Part shown: piece by piece, positions 4,300 to 5,719 of the stretch | How positions within the stretch are numbered: the first letter of the stretch is position 1 | Layout of the letters: each line of letters starts with the position of its first letter | Assembly: GCA_031275255.1 (NCBI GenBank) | Contig: JAISPA010000154.1 | Coordinates: 1-5,719, forward strand | From: Acidaminococcales bacterium | Lineage (GTDB): Bacteria; Bacillota; Negativicutes; Acidaminococcales; JAISLQ01 | Reading direction: 5' to 3' | DNA length: 5,719 nt | Position numbers and translations under genes: made by a program | The notes under the pieces: model-generated | Told to the model about the DNA's origin: nothing | Seen by the model: the letters and a program-made list of their open reading frames with translations, nothing else | Database searches by the model: none

Positions 4300-5719
4300 T
4301 CAGGCCGGCAGGGAAACAATAAAGCTGCTGCCGTGGCCGATCTGGCTTCGTACGCTGATGCTGCCACTGTGGTCCCTGATGATTTTGTCGGCAATGGAAA
4401 GGCCGAGTCCGTTGCCTGATTCTTTTGTGGAATAAAACAAGTCGAATATTTTTTCTTTGTCTTCATCTATTATACCTTCCCCATTGTCGGTAAAAGCAAT
4501 TAAAACACGGTCGTTTTCTTTGTAAATCTCAATAGTTATCAGCCCGTTGGCCTTGACCGCCTGCACGGAGTTGCTCAGGATGTTGATGAAAGCCTGTTTT
4601 ATGCCTCTGCGGTCGATGCGGACAAAAGGGTTGGGTATGAGACAGTCAAATTTTAAGGTTATGTTTTTCGTCTTGATTTCCATTTGCAGGATGTTCAATA
4701 TCTCACAGATAATTTGCTTTAGGTTGGACACGGCGTAAATGGGAGAGTTTTGGCCGGCAAAATGCAGATAATTTATTACTATTTCATTCAGGTCTTTAAT
4801 TTCTTTATGCACCAGTTCAATAATTTCAGTTTTTTGCTTTTCGTCCGCTTCTTCATGAACTTCCAGCAAATTCGCGAGGCCCGCGAGGGGATTGCCTATT
4901 TCGTGGATGATGGAAGAAGTGAATTTGCCGAGAGCGTTAATACGATCTTCTCGTTTCAGCCGTTCTTCCATGACTCGCTCATTTTCCACATTTTTGAAGA
5001 AAAAAACAAAACCGTCGTAGCTGCCTTCAGCATCCCGCACGGTAGAAATATTTATTAGGCAGCGGATGCGTTTACCGTTGCTGCGGCAAATTTTTTGTTC
5101 AAAATCGCCGCTGATGTTTTTGCCGGATTCGACAACATCATCAATCGTGCCGGCAAGATCAATCTGCAGGGTTTGATAAAACTTCTCTACAGATATTCCC
5201 AGAAAAAGCTTTTTGGAATAGCCGGTGATATTTTCCAGCGCGTTGTTGTAGATAATGATAATATCGTTTTTTACTACCATGATGCCGTTACTGGCGCTCA
5301 TAATAATATTGTTCAGAGACCGCTGGAGCTCGTTCTCGCGCAACAGGGATTTTTCCAGCTGCAATATCTTATCGTCAAGTTTGCCGGCCATTTCTTTAAA
5401 GGCTTTGTATAAATCGCCAATTTCATTTTGGTATTCATCGGCGAAATTGTTGTTGTCAAATTTCCCTTGTCCGAGTTTTTGCACACTGCTGACAAGTTTT
5501 TTTATTGGCACGGTTATGTGCCGTACCAGTAAGAGGCCTATGAGCAGGCTTATAACCAATGTACCGAAAATTATACTGCGCAGGCGGTCAGCCAGGGTAT
5601 ATACTTTTTCCAGGACGGTTTCCTCGCTCTGTTCCAGCATGATCATCCAGCCGAGGTCGCTGACGTAGGTGATAGCGTCATAATAAGTCTGGCCGTTTCT
5701 TATAATGATGCCGATACCT
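4300..5719 (-). CDS. Sensor histidine kinase, Cache-HAMP-PAS-HisKA-HATPase, partial at the right edge
   Basis: A membrane-bound sensor that should phosphorylate the downstream NtrC-type regulator. The frame stays open to the window end, so the N-terminus is missing; the Met at 5644-5646 is internal, preceded by 24 visible in-frame codons (TYYDAITYVSDLGW just before it). Numbering from that Met: the visible start looks like the end of an extracytoplasmic Cache domain, then a membrane segment (about 24-41), HAMP with a P-hinge (42-95), a short coiled stretch, PAS (about 107-220), HisKA with phosphoacceptor H248 in HEIGNPL, and HATPase with N-box NILSNS (355-360), DNGEG (387-391), FYSTK and GNGLGL (411-416). 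All catalytic motifs are intact. The common HEIRNPL has Gly for Arg here, a frequent variation. The ligand cannot be told from this part. The stop (4300-4302) lies 26 nt before the regulator ATG. Confidence 0.93.
   Translation of the reverse strand, partial: GIGIIIRNGQTYYDAITYVSDLGWMIMLEQSEETVLEKVYTLADRLRSIIFGTLVISLLIGLLLVRHITVPIKKLVSSVQKLGQGKFDNNNFADEYQNEIGDLYKAFKEMAGKLDDKILQLEKSLLRENELQRSLNNIIMSASNGIMVVKNDIIIIYNNALENITGYSKKLFLGISVEKFYQTLQIDLAGTIDDVVESGKNISGDFEQKICRSNGKRIRCLINISTVRDAEGSYDGFVFFFKNVENERVMEERLKREDRINALGKFTSSIIHEIGNPLAGLANLLEVHEEADEKQKTEIIELVHKEIKDLNEIVINYLHFAGQNSPIYAVSNLKQIICEILNILQMEIKTKNITLKFDCLIPNPFVRIDRRGIKQAFINILSNSVQAVKANGLITIEIYKENDRVLIAFTDNGEGIIDEDKEKIFDLFYSTKESGNGLGLSIADKIIRDHSGSISVRSQIGHGSSFIVSLPA

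Noticed and set aside
5506..5521. TGGCAC..TGTGC sigma-54 promoter-like sequence
   Set aside because: The GG-GC spacing is 11, one too many, and it lies inside the kinase gene.
5644..5646. ATG as true start of the sensor kinase
   Set aside because: The frame is open upstream to the window edge and encodes Cache-like sequence, so the gene is truncated by the window.
1..5719. CRISPR array or defence cluster
   Set aside because: There are no regularly spaced short direct repeats and no defence-type domains in any visible gene.

Overview
The window looks like a Firmicutes chromosome, most probably from the Negativicutes (Sporomusa/Pelosinus-like). The main reason is the order rplU-prp-rpmA, with an L27 that carries the N-terminal extension removed by the Prp protease. 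That order and extension are Firmicutes traits. The narrower placement rests only on the general look of the L27 and L21 proteins and is an inference. Base composition is moderate: the intergenic repeats are GC-rich and the two-component genes are more AT-rich.

Layout from left to right. (1) Positions 1-47, minus strand: the first 15 codons of what looks like an IS630-family transposase, with a good promoter at 83-111. The rest lies off the left edge. (2) Positions 273-977, plus strand: a GNAT-family acetyltransferase with an unusual, non-conserved N-terminal stretch that contains a perfect 15-bp palindrome. It is closed by a 48-nt perfect palindrome that acts as a terminator in both directions. 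(3) Positions 1050-1321 hold no gene, but contain one copy of a dispersed 75-bp repeat and a nested stem-loop. (4) Positions 1322-2249, minus strand: rplU, prp and rpmA, tightly packed and coupled, with a strong sigma-70 promoter at 2449-2477 and a structured leader of about 190 nt. (5) Positions 2478-2950 hold no convincing gene. They contain an inverted/direct-repeat unit (2508-2577), a second nested stem-loop (2671-2752) and another copy of the 75-bp repeat (2801-2875). I see nothing in 2578-2670. (6) Positions 2951-5719, minus strand: a two-component operon. A sensor kinase (Cache end, membrane segment, HAMP, PAS, HisKA, HATPase; N-terminus off the right edge) is followed 26 nt later by an NtrC-type response regulator with receiver, AAA+ and Fis-type HTH domains.

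How the genes work together. L21 and L27 are large-subunit proteins, and Prp trims L27 before assembly. Their co-transcription, the coupled start of prp and the leader fit ribosomal autoregulation. The kinase and regulator should form a signalling pair that activates sigma-54 promoters outside the window in response to a ligand bound by the Cache domain; that ligand is unknown. The regulator has GAFTEA where the sigma-54-contact motif is normally GAFTGA.

The most unusual feature is the repeat landscape. Three related repeat copies lie around the acetyltransferase and the ribosomal operon, and two of them bracket the acetyltransferase as 22-bp perfect inverted repeats. obgE, which usually follows rpmA, is absent here. 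Together with the IS630 end this points to an accessory insertion downstream of rpmA. I do not see an evident multi-gene defence or other novel system in the window.
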